Assembly: GCA_021159125.1 (NCBI GenBank)
Contig: JAGGSL010000128.1
Coordinates: forward strand, 1 to 5,529
Origin: Thermoplasmata archaeon
Lineage (GTDB): Archaea; Thermoplasmatota; E2; UBA202; DSCA01
Direction of reading: 5' to 3'
DNA: 5,529 bases
The notes under the pieces were generated by a model. It saw nothing but the letters and a program-made list of their open reading frames with translations. It had not been told where the DNA came from and searched no databases. The position numbers were made by a program, and so were the translations under genes. This document shows positions 5,519 through 5,529 of the stretch, in pieces (within the stretch, counting starts at the first letter, position 1; each line of letters starts with the position of its first letter).

Positions 5519-5529
5519 AGTGAGTTATT

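Noticed and set aside
1..5529. CRISPR array, insertion sequence, integrase or attachment site at the tRNA
   Set aside because: I saw no regularly spaced repeats, transposase or integrase motifs, or a second copy of the tRNA 3' end.

Overview
The window looks archaeal. Every protein gene lacks a Shine-Dalgarno sequence. Most have an AT-rich TATA-like element about 24-29 bp before the start codon, which is the layout of leaderless archaeal transcripts. The single tRNA gene does not encode CCA and has its own TATA element. The gene content (a PPP-type protein phosphatase, a dolichol-phosphate-mannose-synthase-like GT2 enzyme, a flippase-like membrane protein, a GT-C-like membrane glycosyltransferase and a small ferredoxin) fits a euryarchaeal-type genome. 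A Thermoplasmatota-like lineage is possible, but this is a guess from style and the sequence does not prove it.

Layout: bases 1-180 hold no convincing gene. At 181-1002 (+) is a stand-alone 2-oxoacid dehydrogenase E2-type acyltransferase catalytic domain. Facing it at 1086-1928 (-) is a PPP-family Ser/Thr phosphatase. The phosphatase shares a 47-bp divergent promoter region with a GT2 polyprenyl-phosphate glycosyltransferase at 1976-2905 (+). That gene ends with its stop codon interlocked with the stop of an LPG_synthase_TM/UPF0104 family membrane protein at 2902-3840 (-). This last gene shares a 56-bp divergent promoter region with a polytopic GT-C-like protein at 3897-5078 (+). Then come tRNA-Ile(GAU) at 5106-5180 (+) and a 73-residue ferredoxin at 5242-5463 (+). 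The last 66 bases hold T-tracts and a TATA-like element for a gene beyond the edge.

The most coherent functional group is 1976-5078. A GT2 enzyme could charge a polyprenyl phosphate with a sugar, and a GT-C enzyme could use the lipid-linked sugar on the outer face of the membrane. The LPG_synthase_TM protein is of a kind often found with or fused to such GT2 domains. This is a plausible surface glycosylation or glycolipid module, but its substrates cannot be read from the sequence. The genes alternate strands and form no operon, so any coordination would come through the shared divergent promoters. The most distinctive molecular detail is the ferredoxin, which has Ala in place of one cluster-binding Cys and has two extra cysteines.
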